NCBI GenBank assembly: GCA_905182995.1 | Contig: CAJJDP010000156.1 | Location: 186,001-250,000, forward strand | DNA: 64,000 nt | Direction: 5' to 3' | From: Paramecium octaurelia | Lineage: Eukaryota; Ciliophora; Oligohymenophorea; Peniculida; Parameciidae | Shown here: positions 30,763-41,900 of the stretch, piece by piece | Position numbering within the stretch: the stretch's first letter is position 1 | Layout: every line of letters starts with the position of its first letter | Notes under the pieces: generated by a model | Seen by the model: the letters and a program-made list of their open reading frames with translations, nothing else | Told to the model about the DNA's origin: nothing | Databases searched by the model: none | Made by a program: the position numbers and the translations under genes

Positions 30763-31856
30763 TCAATTTTAATCGCTATCCTCTCTCCAAACTAATCCTT
30801 TTTCCTTCTCAAAACTATAAAAATAATCCTTCTTTTTCTCTTAAGACTCTCCTAAACCTCTCGCTTCTTCACAATAATATACCCAAACTAAGCAAAACTG
30901 CTAATCAGAACCCAAACAACAATAATAGTTATTCTATTTACCTAAATACTTTAATTTCTCCTCACAATTGCTATTCATTTCATCTTACAGAATTTTCTAT
31001 TCATCCTTAATAGATAGTTGTGGCAATCGGTGAGTTTGATTTGATAAACTCATACTAAAATGGTGTTTCTATTGGATCTAAGTCAAACATGTTGAATTTG
31101 TAATGTTATTTTAATCAAATTCCCAATCTTCTATCGTATATTTATAAGATTCAATATAATGCAATTGATCATGGTCTTACTGATTGAAACAACATTTCGT
31201 ATTCCTTTACCTATGAGAGTAACTTTATTTTTATCCAAATAGTCATATCCCTTTTTCATAACTCATTTGTATCCCCGTGATCATTCCAAATTTTTAGCTT
31301 TTCTATAGATTTTGCTTACACATCTACCTTACAGTTGAAGTTAGCAATCTTCACTACTATGAATTCCTTAATCATCGGCGTGATAGCCTTGTACCTTATG
31401 AGGGATGCCATGTATCTCCATTATCAAATGTGATGATTCTCTTCTTATATTTCTAAAGATCAGATTACTTCATAACTTTGAGTTTCTTAGGGCCATAGAT
31501 TTTAACTATTGAGACGCCTTTGAGACATTTGATCTTTTCAAAATCGCATTAGCCTGTATTCACTCAGATTATTCTTCAATAGACTTATGCACATCTTTGT
31601 TAAAGGAGTATGATATCAATCATAATTTGAAAATGCAAACTTCTATTTGTAATCAATTCAAAATCAGAGTAAACACTTGGGAATGTATATGATCCAAATC
31701 CTCAGATCTTATTCCTTTGCCATTTTCCCTAAGATATATAAGACTTCCTTTTTGGCTTTGCACATCAGACATAACTGGATAGAGTAGAATGCAGAATCAA
31801 ATTGAAATAGCCTTTACATTCACAGCACTTACGCTAATTAATAGGAATATTTGCAT
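30763..31856 (-). pseudogene. VPS10/sortilin-like receptor remnant or very short relative
   Basis: Several minus-strand segments resemble the VPS10 receptor ectodomain in order: KGSLIYLRENGKGI, DFEKIKCLKGVSI, KRIITFDNGDTWHP (sortilin: TMITFDQGG-W), EDCQLQLQ (sortilin: NECSLHIH), a terminal Cys-rich bit, then a membrane span (ITIIVVWVLISSFAQFGYII) with a KKRE stop-transfer and a tail ending at TGA 30763. A signal-peptide-like ATG stands at 31856, 29 bases after the acyl carrier protein stop. But about two thirds of the usual ectodomain is missing, and segments lie in different frames that I could not join fully with normal introns. A pseudogene is most likely; a compact functional gene is possible. 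Confidence 0.45.
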
Positions 31857-31885
31857 TGTGTTTTATTATATTATATGTGCTTAAA

Positions 31886-32269
31886 TCAAACAGCGAAGAA
31901 GCTTCTTGCCACATACTCTACAGCGTCATTGACAGTTCTGAAACACTCTACATCAGCATCTGGAAATTCTATTTCAAACTCTCTTTCAACTTCTACCATC
32001 ACCTAATTTAAATTGATTTTGTGTACCTCTACGTAGGCCATGTCTGACAAACCAATGTCAGTCCATGTAGATTGTAGAGTGATTCCAGAAGGATTCTTTA
32101 TGTCGTCATGTAAGCTAATCACCTTTATCATTCGACGGGCAACAGCTTCTGGATTCACATAATACCCAGATTTTTCATTTCTCAAAATCATTGGTTGTTC
32201 ATTCGATGCAAAGTATTTTGGTACTTAAATGAATTATTTTCTAAACATCTGCACGAGTTGTCTATTCAT
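31886..32269 (-). CDS. Acyl carrier protein-like, phosphopantetheine serine replaced
   Basis: Minus strand, ATG 32269 to TGA 31886, one 24-nt intron (32003-32026) whose removal gives DMAYVE-VMVEVEREFEIEFPD, matching the ACP helix II. Spliced product 119 aa. The first 45 residues could be a mitochondrial presequence (MNRQLVQMFRKQFIQVPKYF); the ACP fold follows (ARRMIKVISLHDDI ... WTDIGL ... FRTVNDAVEYVARSF). The position that should be the Ser of the DSL motif is Asp76 (GLSDMAYVEV), so 4'-phosphopantetheine cannot attach by the normal chemistry. Mitochondrial ACPs are also structural subunits of complex I and of LYR-protein assemblies; a structural role fits (inference). Confidence 0.85.
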
Positions 32270-32285
32270 ATCTTAAATAATTAAA

Positions 32286-33065
32286 ATGTCTTAAAATATA
32301 TTAAAAGACATACTTTAGCTGGTATGAGTAAAATACTATCCTTATAAGTTAGAAGGCCCCTCCTCAGACACTTTCAAAGATCTAGATTCCCAGCTCCTGT
32401 TCATCAAAGAAGCCATACTCCAAAATTTACAGAATCAAGATTATCAGGAACTTGAGAAACAGGTCCAGAAGTACGAGAGAGAAATACGAAAACACATTAG
32501 AGTTTAGCATTTATTTTATTTTATTAGACAGAGCAATAAATTAAACTATACTGTGAACAGCTCTAACAATAATTAGAATAATTTCAATAAAGTAGTATAA
32601 ACAAAAACATGATTCAAGTATGAGTTCCATTCATTTACTTAGCAACTCAAGAAAGAAATTGCTGTCTTACAAGAATAAAACAAATATCTAATTGAAGAGA
32701 ATACCTTTCTAAAGAAGAAAATATAAGAAACAAATGATTATCAACATCAAACCATTTCAAGCAAATAACCTCTGAAGTTAGTTGACTTTATTCGCAAGCA
32801 GAAACTGCCTAATGACAAGGAACCTTATCTCAGTAATACTATTGACACTTCTTCAATGTATAAAAAAGATCAAAACAAATAAAACTCAAAGACCATCTCT
32901 CAGCAAATCACTGAATAGAACTATGATCATTGTAAGTAATTCGTTAATAATTTCAATATTATTTCTAACAAACAAAAAATTACATGCAATGCCAATAGGT
33001 AGAAGAAGAGTGTTAGTGAACATAAGCAAATCAAAAATAAACTAGAGTTATCATCTATTAATTGA
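32286..33065 (+). CDS. Coiled-coil protein, possibly centriolar/ciliary family
   Basis: ATG 32286, TGA 33063, three introns: 32322-32348 (27 nt, AAG end, containing an in-frame TGA), 32502-32527 (26 nt) and 32618-32642 (25 nt). Exons give 702 nt, 233 aa. A conserved-looking block LEGPSSDTFKDLDSQ, then REIRKHIRTEQQIKLYCEQL, then coiled coil and a basic Asn/Lys-rich tail. Skipping the first intron would stop translation after 13 codons, which supports it. The start is 16 bases from the start of the divergent acyl carrier protein gene. Family not recognised. Confidence 0.72.
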
Positions 33066-33383
33066 TTTTATATACTAAATTTATGTTTTCGTCATTTTTA
33101 AATTATAAAAAATATTTATTAAAAAGTTCATTGTAGGTAATTTTTATATTTTTATCAAAACAAAGAATTAATTATTTTATTAATGGGAAATCACTTACGT
33201 TGATTCACCATAATTTATACCCAAAATAATGAATAGGTCTTATTAAATCAACAAAATCTAATCTTGAAATATTTTAATGTCCCTATTATAACCTCAGGTG
33301 AATCATATTTTAATTTAAAAACCCAGATTTGATTTTAAAATATTATTATAAATATAAATAAGAGACAAGATTCCTCCTTAAAT
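33066..33383. other. AT-rich intergenic region
   Basis: About 318 bases between two plus-strand genes, over 80 percent A+T. No frame, repeat or RNA gene is visible. It should contain the 3' end of the upstream transcript and the promoter of the HTH gene. Confidence 0.6.
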
Positions 33384-34113
33384 ATGGTTAAATCACAAGA
33401 ATGTTCATCCTAACTCAAGCACACCAAGAAGTATCAAAAAATAGATCGAGACTAACGCAAAATAGTCCTAGACTTATTACTAAAAGAAAAATTATCACTT
33501 TAAGAGGTATTCTCCACATTACTTAAATTCCTTATCTATATACCACTATATATATGCATTTTTGACGATTCATTTCTAGGTAGCCAACAAACTTCATTTA
33601 AAGTACTGTACAGTCAGAACAATTCAAAAAGCATTCGAACAAGATGGTCGTATTGGAAAGAAAGAAACCAGAAAAAAGAAACTGAAAGTGGAGAGCATTG
33701 TCAGAGTGTCAGTCTTGAATCCCCTCACTCTCCAAGTTCAACCATTGTGTGTGCAATCTCAAACCACGCAAGTATAGTATTTATCAAAGGCCTAGATCTA
33801 TGTGGATAAGCAGCCCACCAATGGGGATCAATTAAATTTAGCAAACGAACAGAAATAACTCATATCATCCCAATATCAGAAGCTGACCCAGGCTCTAACT
33901 TAAGAAATAAAAAATACTAATTTAGCCTCACAATCACTCCTACAAAACCTGTTACTCTCCTCTTAGATAGTCTTCAGACAAATTCTAGACTTTAAGCCTT
34001 AGATTTAAACTCAAAAGGAATTTGATTCAGTATCCACAAGTCCCTACCCTTTCTAACAAATCTAATCATACCCTTACTTTTACCCTATGCCTCACTCTTT
34101 TCTCAGAATTTGA
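33384..34113 (+). CDS. Helix-turn-helix DNA-binding protein (transposase-like HTH)
   Basis: Two exons, 33384-33506 (41 codons) and 33580-34113 (177 codons plus TGA), give 218 aa. Residues about 18-75 form a homeodomain-like/paired-type HTH: RQRKIVLDLLLKEKLSLQE, VANKLHLKYCTVRTIQKAFE, then GRIGKKETRKKK, the pattern seen in Tc1/IS630-type transposase HTHs and in proteins derived from them. The C-terminal 140 residues are Gln/Ser-rich with no catalytic DDE motif visible. A nuclear DNA-binding protein is likely. The intron splits the HTH and is 73 nt, about three times the local norm; the frame also reads through it unspliced into a different open frame. Confidence 0.7.
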
Positions 34114-34832
34114 TGAAATATTATGTATTCATTTCTAATCTCAATCTCCAATTAGAAAATTCTTAAAATTCTGATGTTCTTAGAATTATCTATTTAACCA
34201 TCGATTATGTTTTAACATAATATATCTAAAAGTCTATAAAGTTTATAGTTTGTTTATTATTCAGACTAACCAAAAGTTAGTTTGTTAATCAAAAATAAGT
34301 ATATTAATCACAAAATAATACTTAATAATAATAAGAATATTATGTTAAATTTATATTAATTAAAACAACATAAAACAAAGTCTTTTACTATTATTGCTCA
34401 GGTCTCTTATTCCTAATACTTTTGGACTACTTAAAACAATCTCAAACTTAGTAGCCTGTGTATGCTACTATGAAACAATTAGTTTTTAGAAAGTGCAGCT
34501 CAACCTCAACTTTTACATTCAGCTTCTCCTCCCAGTCCTTTTTTGATATTAGACTTCATTTCTTCCCTTCCATTATCAGCTTCATCATTATCCTTTGGTT
34601 TTCTCTTGAAAGGCGTATCTATTATAATCTATCATAATTTTTACTATTATCGATGATGTATTTTAACTCATAATTTGTTTAATTATTGCATTCCTTCTTT
34701 AAACCAATGAGAGTATATAAAAAAAGAGAGATGAAAAGTATAAAGTTCTTATAATGATCACCCCAGGTTCTATTTGAAGTTTATTTAATCATTTAAATAA
34801 TAATATTAACAAATAAAAGTAATAGGTAATAG
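34114..34832. other. AT-rich region with an unresolved small minus-strand frame
   Basis: This stretch lies between the stops of the HTH gene and the cyclin gene. Around 34450-34660 the minus strand has a less AT-rich piece reading TPFKRKPKDNDEADNGREEM after an ATG near 34663, but the frame ends at TGA after about 45 codons and the first intron would have to be only 16 nt. It may be a tiny gene or a remnant. The rest, including 34250-34380, shows nothing. Confidence 0.35.
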
Positions 34833-35991
34833 TCAGGGTTGGGTTGTTAACATATCTGACAATTGAAATTTGCTAAACTTCTTTAAATTTTCCAGATTTG
34901 GATATTATTTATCAAATCCTTTGGCTAAATTCAATAGTTTGTTAGCTGAATCCATGGCATCAGAGTTGTCCATTTTCAAAGTTGAAACTATCAATGGTAT
35001 AACTACTTCAGATGACAGTGATTAATCAATTTACTCGACAATTTTTGAACTGACAATCAAGGCTGAACATGCTATCTGCACATATGTGTGATTATTAACA
35101 AATTCATAGTCATAAAGTGCCTAGAATAAATACATTTATTTACCAATTTAGCAAGATATAATGTTATTTAATATAACTATTGATTCATATTCAATATGGA
35201 GAGTACAATTGTAATGACATCAAGAACAGTAATCCCAATAAAATTAAAATCTAAAGCGGTTAGAATGTTAGTTTCTTTATCTTTAATCTCATCCTTGGTT
35301 AGTTTCTTGTGTGCAATCTTCTCATGTACAATTTATAATTTCACTGGATAGATTTCCTCAAATTTACAAGCCATGAACATAGTAGTCACACCAATTAAAT
35401 GTAAATCTTGAGGAATATGCTTTTATGATGTTTTCTATAGATACGAATCCATCAACTTAACAGCTAAAAAGAAGGTTTAATCTTTGCACTTATATGAAGT
35501 GAGTACTTCAACCATCCAATCAACCATCTTTGCTCTCAGATTTGAACTTACTGTGTGATTGGACAAAAAGTTTTTTGGTGTTTAATTCTATATTTGTTGA
35601 TTTTATAAATATGTACATTTAATTCCAAGTAATAATCTAAAATAGGCTCTGAATAATTGTTGATTAATTTACACAACTCATTTGATTGTGTGTCTACTTA
35701 TTTTGGTTTTATAGGGGATTATTTTTATGGAGAAGAAGTTGTTACAGTCTTTAATTTAGGCTCCGGCTTACAGAATACAAGTGGACGGGAGGAAATAGAT
35801 GTATAATTGTTTTTAAGATCTATACTCTTAAATTCATTTTCTTAAAGAAATATTATTAATTCATTACTTCTATTTCCATTGATCAATGTTAGTGAGACTA
35901 ATTGAGTTAGTGATTTATTCTGATGTCTAGGGTTATTAGACACCTCAGCTTAATTCTCCTTTTCGAAGATCTTTTTGGACATGTCTTTCAT
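34833..35991 (-). CDS. Mitotic (B/A-type) cyclin
   Basis: Minus strand, ATG 35991 to TGA 34833, introns 35588-35616 (29 nt) and 35121-35143 (23 nt); 1107 nt, 368 aa. Residues 1-135 are a variable, Ser/Lys/Asn-rich regulatory region. The cyclin box begins with NFLSNHTVSSNLRAKMVDWM and continues VEVLTSYKCKDQTFFLAVKL, HLIGVTTMFMACKFEEIYP, then LTKDEIKDKETNILTALDFN; the second cyclin fold runs to about residue 350. Cyclins bind and activate a CDK. No clear RxxL destruction box is seen at the N-terminus, though its variability makes this uncertain. Confidence 0.93.
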
Positions 35992-36140
35992 TATCTTAAC
36001 AGTTAAATTTTATTAATAAAGTAAAAATTATTTATTTATTATTTTGTTTATCTTTGTACAACCCCCTTCTAAATTTGGGAATAAAAAGAAAGAGAATTGA
36101 GACCATTTTTATCAAAAAACCCCCATTTAGGTTATAAAAA

Positions 36141-36607
36141 TCATACTGTTAATTTTCTGTACCTTTAAGCTCCGCATTCGGCACAGTGAATTTTATAGTA
36201 TTAATTAATCTTTTCACATTTTTAGCACTGCCATTCAAACTCAAATAAATCATATTTTTTTTGTTCTTCTAATTTAATTGTTTTTTACATGCTTCTTTTG
36301 TAATCTATTTCAAGATCGGTTCCATAGATGGTAATTTATCAAATGAGAACTTATTATTGCCATTATCTTTTTTCTCTTCAGAAGACTTAATAGATCTATC
36401 AGATATTGGTGGAATATCACCATTGCTCTCTGTCAAGAATAAAGCGGATTTGAATCCCTTATTTTCATTTTCTTGATAATTCTTCTAATTATGACATCTA
36501 TTGCATGTATCTCTAAATGCAAAATTCATATTATTGCAGCTATCGCATATCCAGTCTCCCTACCGCTATCTGTGATTTATTTTATTCTTCCCTTTCTGCT
36601 ATGCCAT
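36141..36607 (-). CDS. Double RanBP2-type zinc-finger protein
   Basis: Minus strand, ATG 36607 to TGA 36141, one very short intron (36269-36288, 20 nt); 148 aa. Two RanBP2-type fingers are visible: GDWICDSCNNMNFAFRDTCN followed by RC near the start, and FEWQCQKCEKINQYYKIHCA followed by EC near the end, each W-x-C-x2-C ... C-x2-C with the Asn after the first pair. Without splicing the second finger is out of frame, which strongly supports the intron. Between them is an Asp/Ser/Lys-rich linker. Such fingers bind single-stranded RNA or ubiquitin; here the WxC...N pattern does not decide. The gene is 149 bases from the cyclin start. Confidence 0.85.
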
Positions 36608-37902
36608 TATATTTATTATAATAATTAATTATAAATCCAACATCTTCAGATTGTTCAAAGACAACATCAAAGGATGAACTAGAAGTAATTATACATAAAT
36701 ATTTGAAAACAAACAATCAGATTAATGCAAAAATAAAGAAATGAATAACGAAAATAAGACGCTTTCCATCTAGAAACTGTCAAATTAACAATAAAGTAGA
36801 AATAATTATGCTCTCCATTCATAATTTTGAATATCAAATAATATATAGAAAAAGCGATTCAATAAAAATTGAAGAAAATCATTAAAGATATTAATAGTAT
36901 AACTATTTTTATTTTTCTATAGATTTTCTAATCATATGTTGTAAATATTCTTGTAAGGTTCTTAGTGTTGTAAAAATTTAGTCAAAATCAATTGGTAAAA
37001 AAATGATGATAAAATTTTCTTAACTTGCCATACATAGTGAAGTAACTAGCTTATTACTCTATATGAGGATACTTTCTTATTACCCAAAAAGATCTAAAAG
37101 CTGTGGTCAATTTTTTAATTTACATATATAATGCCAAATTTATTATTATTTAGTAAATCAAACTCTTGATTGAAGGAGCAAAGATGTTTTCAAATCACAA
37201 TTCTTTAATTAATACCTCAGCAAAGACTAAGGGTATATATCAAGTATGAGAATGCTAAATAAATAAAGTCAATTTTTAGAAATTTTTACAATTATTGATG
37301 CAATCAATCCAACATAAAATAAGATGGTAATGAGAGACTATTTTTATGTATTCACTTCCTCAGCCATATTAAATAACAAATTACAATTTAAATAATTCAT
37401 TTTTTCAACTAATTTGATTTTCTTGTATTAAAGAGCTCCAGAAGGCTTTAAATAGATCATATAAATAAGATCTAGAAGTCTTTAACAGATCATTCTATAC
37501 TTTATATAATAATAGAATGGAGAATTCTTTCAAAAATTATCAATTGAGCAAATATAAATAGAGTTGTGAATTGATCGCTTTTTATATATCTGCTGGTGAC
37601 CTTCATTAACCCTCACTATTTATTTCTTCAAAAATAATTAAAAAGGAATGCTCATTTAATCTTCAATAAATTCAGATTATTATTTTTCACTATATATAGT
37701 AAATTATTCAAACTAATCTAATTATTCATCGAATTAAATATATTTATTGAAATTGTAGAAAATAATTCAGATTAGTTAAGAAAAGCATCTCATGCCCCTC
37801 CTATCCAAATTGGAGTTGAAATAATAATAAGACATGAAGTAGTATTTTTAGAAGGAAAAAAAGAAAACGATTTATGATTCTTCAAACTCTCTTTATTCTA
37901 AA
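36608..37902. other. AT-rich intergenic region, no convincing gene
   Basis: About 1.3 kb of very AT-rich DNA. A 29-codon plus-strand frame at 36741-36830 (MNNENKTLSIQKL...) may be the first exon of a small gene, but I could not extend it. Otherwise I see only short chance frames, which are frequent when TGA is the only stop. Confidence 0.5.
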
Positions 37903-38727
37903 TCACTTCAATTGCATTTTGAGATCAAGTTTCTTATTTGGGAAAGCTAGCTTTGACGATTTATGGGACCATAACATTATTTAAGAAATGCTTGAATCTT
38001 AGCGATTGATTTTTGATATTTCTAGGCTTTTCTTGCTTGCTAAAGTGATATCAGGCTCTCTATTTTAATTGTATCTTTTTTCTAAGGAATAATTATATTA
38101 TTCGAATTAACTCAATTTATTTATTAATTTCCCATTTTGATTAAGAAGCTAGTATAAAAATAGATTGATTGGATGCTTTGATGACGGTTTGTTCGCATCA
38201 TGAATTCCAAGCTCATCAGATATAATTTATGATTTAGCATATCCAAAGCTTAGGCCTGTCATTATTTAATCGATTTAACAGATAGAATTAAACATTATTA
38301 AAAATGGTATAGCTACATCCTTTTAGCATTTCTCAAATCCTTTTGTTTTTTCAAAGTATTACAGTGTTTAGATAAATATCCCCTAAGCTCTTTTTAATAT
38401 TAATTCATAGTCACCATGAAATTATAAAATGTTGATCGTCCATTTCTTCTAAATTTTAGCATTCTTGGTGCTTAAAGCAATATTGTCAAAAGCCAATTGA
38501 TCAGCTTAAAGCCTTAAATAAATTTAATTGCTTCCAACTCCTTTTTCTTCTTTCTCGGTTAATTTCAATTTACCTCTAAAAGTAATTGGTATATAGAATC
38601 TCGTTTTCTTCGTGCTGAACTTCCATTTTTAATCACTCTCATTGGAGTATTTTGTTAAATTTTTTACTAATACCCATTTATATAAAGTTTCAAAAAAAAT
38701 ATATAATCTAACATTGAATGAAGGCAT
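37903..38727 (-). CDS. Hypothetical protein, 274 aa
   Basis: Minus strand, ATG 38727 to TGA 37903: 275 codons open only under the ciliate code. The stretch is less AT-rich than its flanks and the protein has ordinary composition (TLYKWVLVKNLTKYSNESDQ; ITFRGKLKLTEKEEKGVG; KKWTINILQFHGDY). Chance frames of this length do occur in AT-rich DNA with a single stop codon, so this is a probable, not certain, gene. No signal peptide or domain is recognised. It is divergent from the surface antigen gene, with 236 bases between starts. Confidence 0.5.
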
Positions 38728-38963
38728 TTATGTATACTTTTAAAAACAATATCACTAAATTGTCAAACCCTCATTGTAGAAACTTTTAAAAAGGAAATAG
38801 TTAGATAAACTTTATAATTAATATTAATGTAGTTTAACAATAAAAACTAATTATGATCATTTAAGTTTACAAAAATGTGACATCAATAATATTTAAAAAA
38901 AAAATTAAATATCTTTATTTTAATTTAACTTGAATTAATTATAATTGATATTTCAATACTTTA
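38728..38963. promoter_or_regulatory. Divergent intergenic region upstream of surface antigen gene
   Basis: 236 bases of roughly 85 percent A+T between the minus-strand hypothetical gene and the surface antigen start. It must carry the antigen promoter; antigen genes are expressed mutually exclusively in Paramecium, with control known to involve sequences near the start and in the 5' coding region. I see no motif that I can name. Confidence 0.4.
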
Positions 38964-41900
38964 ATGAAAAATTTGATTTTCATTTGCTTATTAGCTATGG
39001 TCTTAGCATAGCAAGTTTAATACACAAACAGATGTAATGATTGTGGATAATTAAAATCACAGAATGATTGTGAATAAGAAGTAACAGTTACAGGAGCTTG
39101 TGAATGGGTGGCTGCATCAGGAACAACAGCAGCAAAATGCTAAAAGAAAACAACAGTCGATCCAGTTGCTTCATTCAAACCTTATTGTGAACTTGTTGAT
39201 AAGCCTGAAGCCAACTGTGCTAAAACTTTTGGATGTGCTTATGTTGACTCAAAATGTACACATTTTACAGGATGTCCAGCATATGTTAAAACTACAACAA
39301 CAGACTGCTAGGCTATATCCTATTTTTGTGTTAGTGATGGAAATGCATGTATTGAAGCTAAGGAGTGCAAGGCTTACACATAATAATAATGTGAGTCTAC
39401 TCCAAGTATCTCAGGAATCTTGAAATGTAAATGGGATACAACTGCTGGAGCTTGCAGAGATTATGCTTGCTCAGAGGCTGATGCCACTCTAAATACAGAT
39501 ACCAAATGTTCAGATTGGTTAGCTGGTTGTGTGACAAAAGGATAAGGTTGTGTTAATGCTCCCAGACCTGCATGTGCTACATACACTGGAGATGATGCTG
39601 CTTGTTAATCATTCATTGGATCAGATGGAAATTGTGAATTAGCAACTGGAACAACAAACTGTAAAGCCAAGGAATGCGCAAATGCACCAACATCATTAGC
39701 ATCTGATGATGACTGTAAGGCTTATTAGAAAGGATGTATCACAACAGGAAAAGGTTGTGTTTTGGCAACAACAAAACCATTATGTTCAACCTATTCAGGT
39801 GATAACACTACTTGTGTTGGATATCTTGGATCAGATGGAGTTTGTGAAGGTGATGCTGGAGGTTCTAAATGTAGAGCAAGAAAATGCGAAAATGGAGCAT
39901 TCAATACTGATGAACTTTGCAAATAATATTAAAGCAGTTGTAAGACAAATGGAAAAACATGTGTTTCAGCATTATCAGCTTGTAATACATATAAAGGAAC
40001 AGCCACTACTTGTGCTGTCTACATTGGTACTGATGGATATTGTAAAGGAACAAGTACAACAACTGAAGCATCATGTGCACCAAAGGTTTGTGACGAAGCT
40101 CCAGATACAACTACAACAGATGATGCATGTGCCAAATATTAAGTTGGATGTGTTACTACAGGAAAAGGATGTGTTACTAAGGCTAATTTGAAATCCTGTA
40201 CTTCTTATGATGGAGATACTACAAGTTGCTAATCTAGAGTAGGAACTGAAGGAAAATGTACGTGGAAGAGTGGAACCAAATGTGTTGCTAGAGATTGCGC
40301 TTCTGCTGCTAGTAATGTTAATACTAACCCACTTTGTGCCAATTATTTCACTAATTGTGTTACAACAGGATCTGGATGTGTTTCATAAACTACTTGTGAT
40401 GCAACTGTCAAATAATAAAGTTGTGAAGGTACTAATAATTGCTCATGGTAACCAATTTGTACTAGTAATACAGCCTGCAGTGATTATAAGAAAAAATCAA
40501 TTTGTTTAGCAAATTAAGCTAGAATCAAAACATAAGATGGAGTAGATGATTAAGGAAATCCAAAATACATTTATGTAACAGGAAAATGTGGTTGGTTGAA
40601 TAATGCTTGCAAAGATTTGGCTTGTTCAGATTTAACAGGAGCGTATTACAATACTGATGCAAATTGTGCAGCAGAACTATCAACCTGTATTAGTAATAGA
40701 GTTGATGCTTGCATAACCAAATATGACTGTAGCAAACTTCTTGGAACATAATCAACATGTTTAAGTTATCCAGGATATTGTACTAATGTTGCTTCAGCTA
40801 CAGATACAACACCTTGTGTGTCAAGAAAATGTGCAGATAATACAGATGCAACAGATAATGCTACATGCGCTACTTTCTTACCAGGATGTATTAGTAGTGG
40901 AAAAGGTTGTGTTGACTACACTACTCCATGCACATCAATGAAAGGAACCTAAGAAAATTGCAATAAGCTATTTGCTTATAAGAGTGGATCAAGCACCAAC
41001 TTTACAACATATTAATGCTACAATAGTGCAAGTGCAACTGATAGTGATTTTTGCAAAGTAAAAACTTGCAAGTTGGCTGAAAACTAGACTGATGGTTCAT
41101 GTGGATCATTTTTAGATGGATGTGTCTATAATGGTAATGCAGGCTGTGTTGATCCTAAGGCTGCTGACACAACTTGTGCAAGTTACACAGGTGTCGCTGC
41201 ATTTTGTGAATCAGCAATTGTAGGAACCAATAGTTCAAAATATTGCTTCGGAACAGCTACATCAGGTGCTTGCAAAACTAGAGAATGTACAGATAATACA
41301 ACAGCCACAAAAGATGAGGATTGTGAGGCTTTCTTGACAGGATGCATAGCAAAATCTGAAGGAGGTTGTGTTGCTAAATCTGCAAGACAGTGTGCTGCAT
41401 AAACAGGAACTGTTGCTACTTGTCCCAATTTTAGTGGTGGTTTATCTCCAAGTTGGACAAAGGTTGCATGCACAAGATATGATACTTGTGCAGATAGAGT
41501 TTGTTCAGACAAAGCAAGTCCTTCATAAGCTTCAGATTGCACAGATTATAAATCAACTTGTAGGTTTTTAAAGGCTGGAGCTCCATGTATTGATGCAGGT
41601 CTTTGTACTAGTTACTCTACCCCTGATACTGCTACAACTGATTAATAAAAGTTTGATTATTGTACAACTATTAAAGATAACAGTGGATATGTTTGTGGTT
41701 GGGCTTCAGGAACAAAGTGTGCAGTTAGAACTTGTGATTAATTCTTGAGCACATTTACTACTTCATTGACATGTGTTACATATTTATAAAAGGGTGTTTC
41801 AAGTGCAGCAGCTGATACATGTAAATTAGCAGGAACATTCTGTTATTTACCAAATAAGGCAAATTGTGACTATGCATTCCCAACTGGAATTACTACAGAT

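Noticed and set aside
33507..33579. Calling the 73-nt intron a retained germline-limited element (IES)
   Set aside because: It is TA-rich, but I could not find TA-bounded ends with the terminal consensus that would leave a normal intron after excision.
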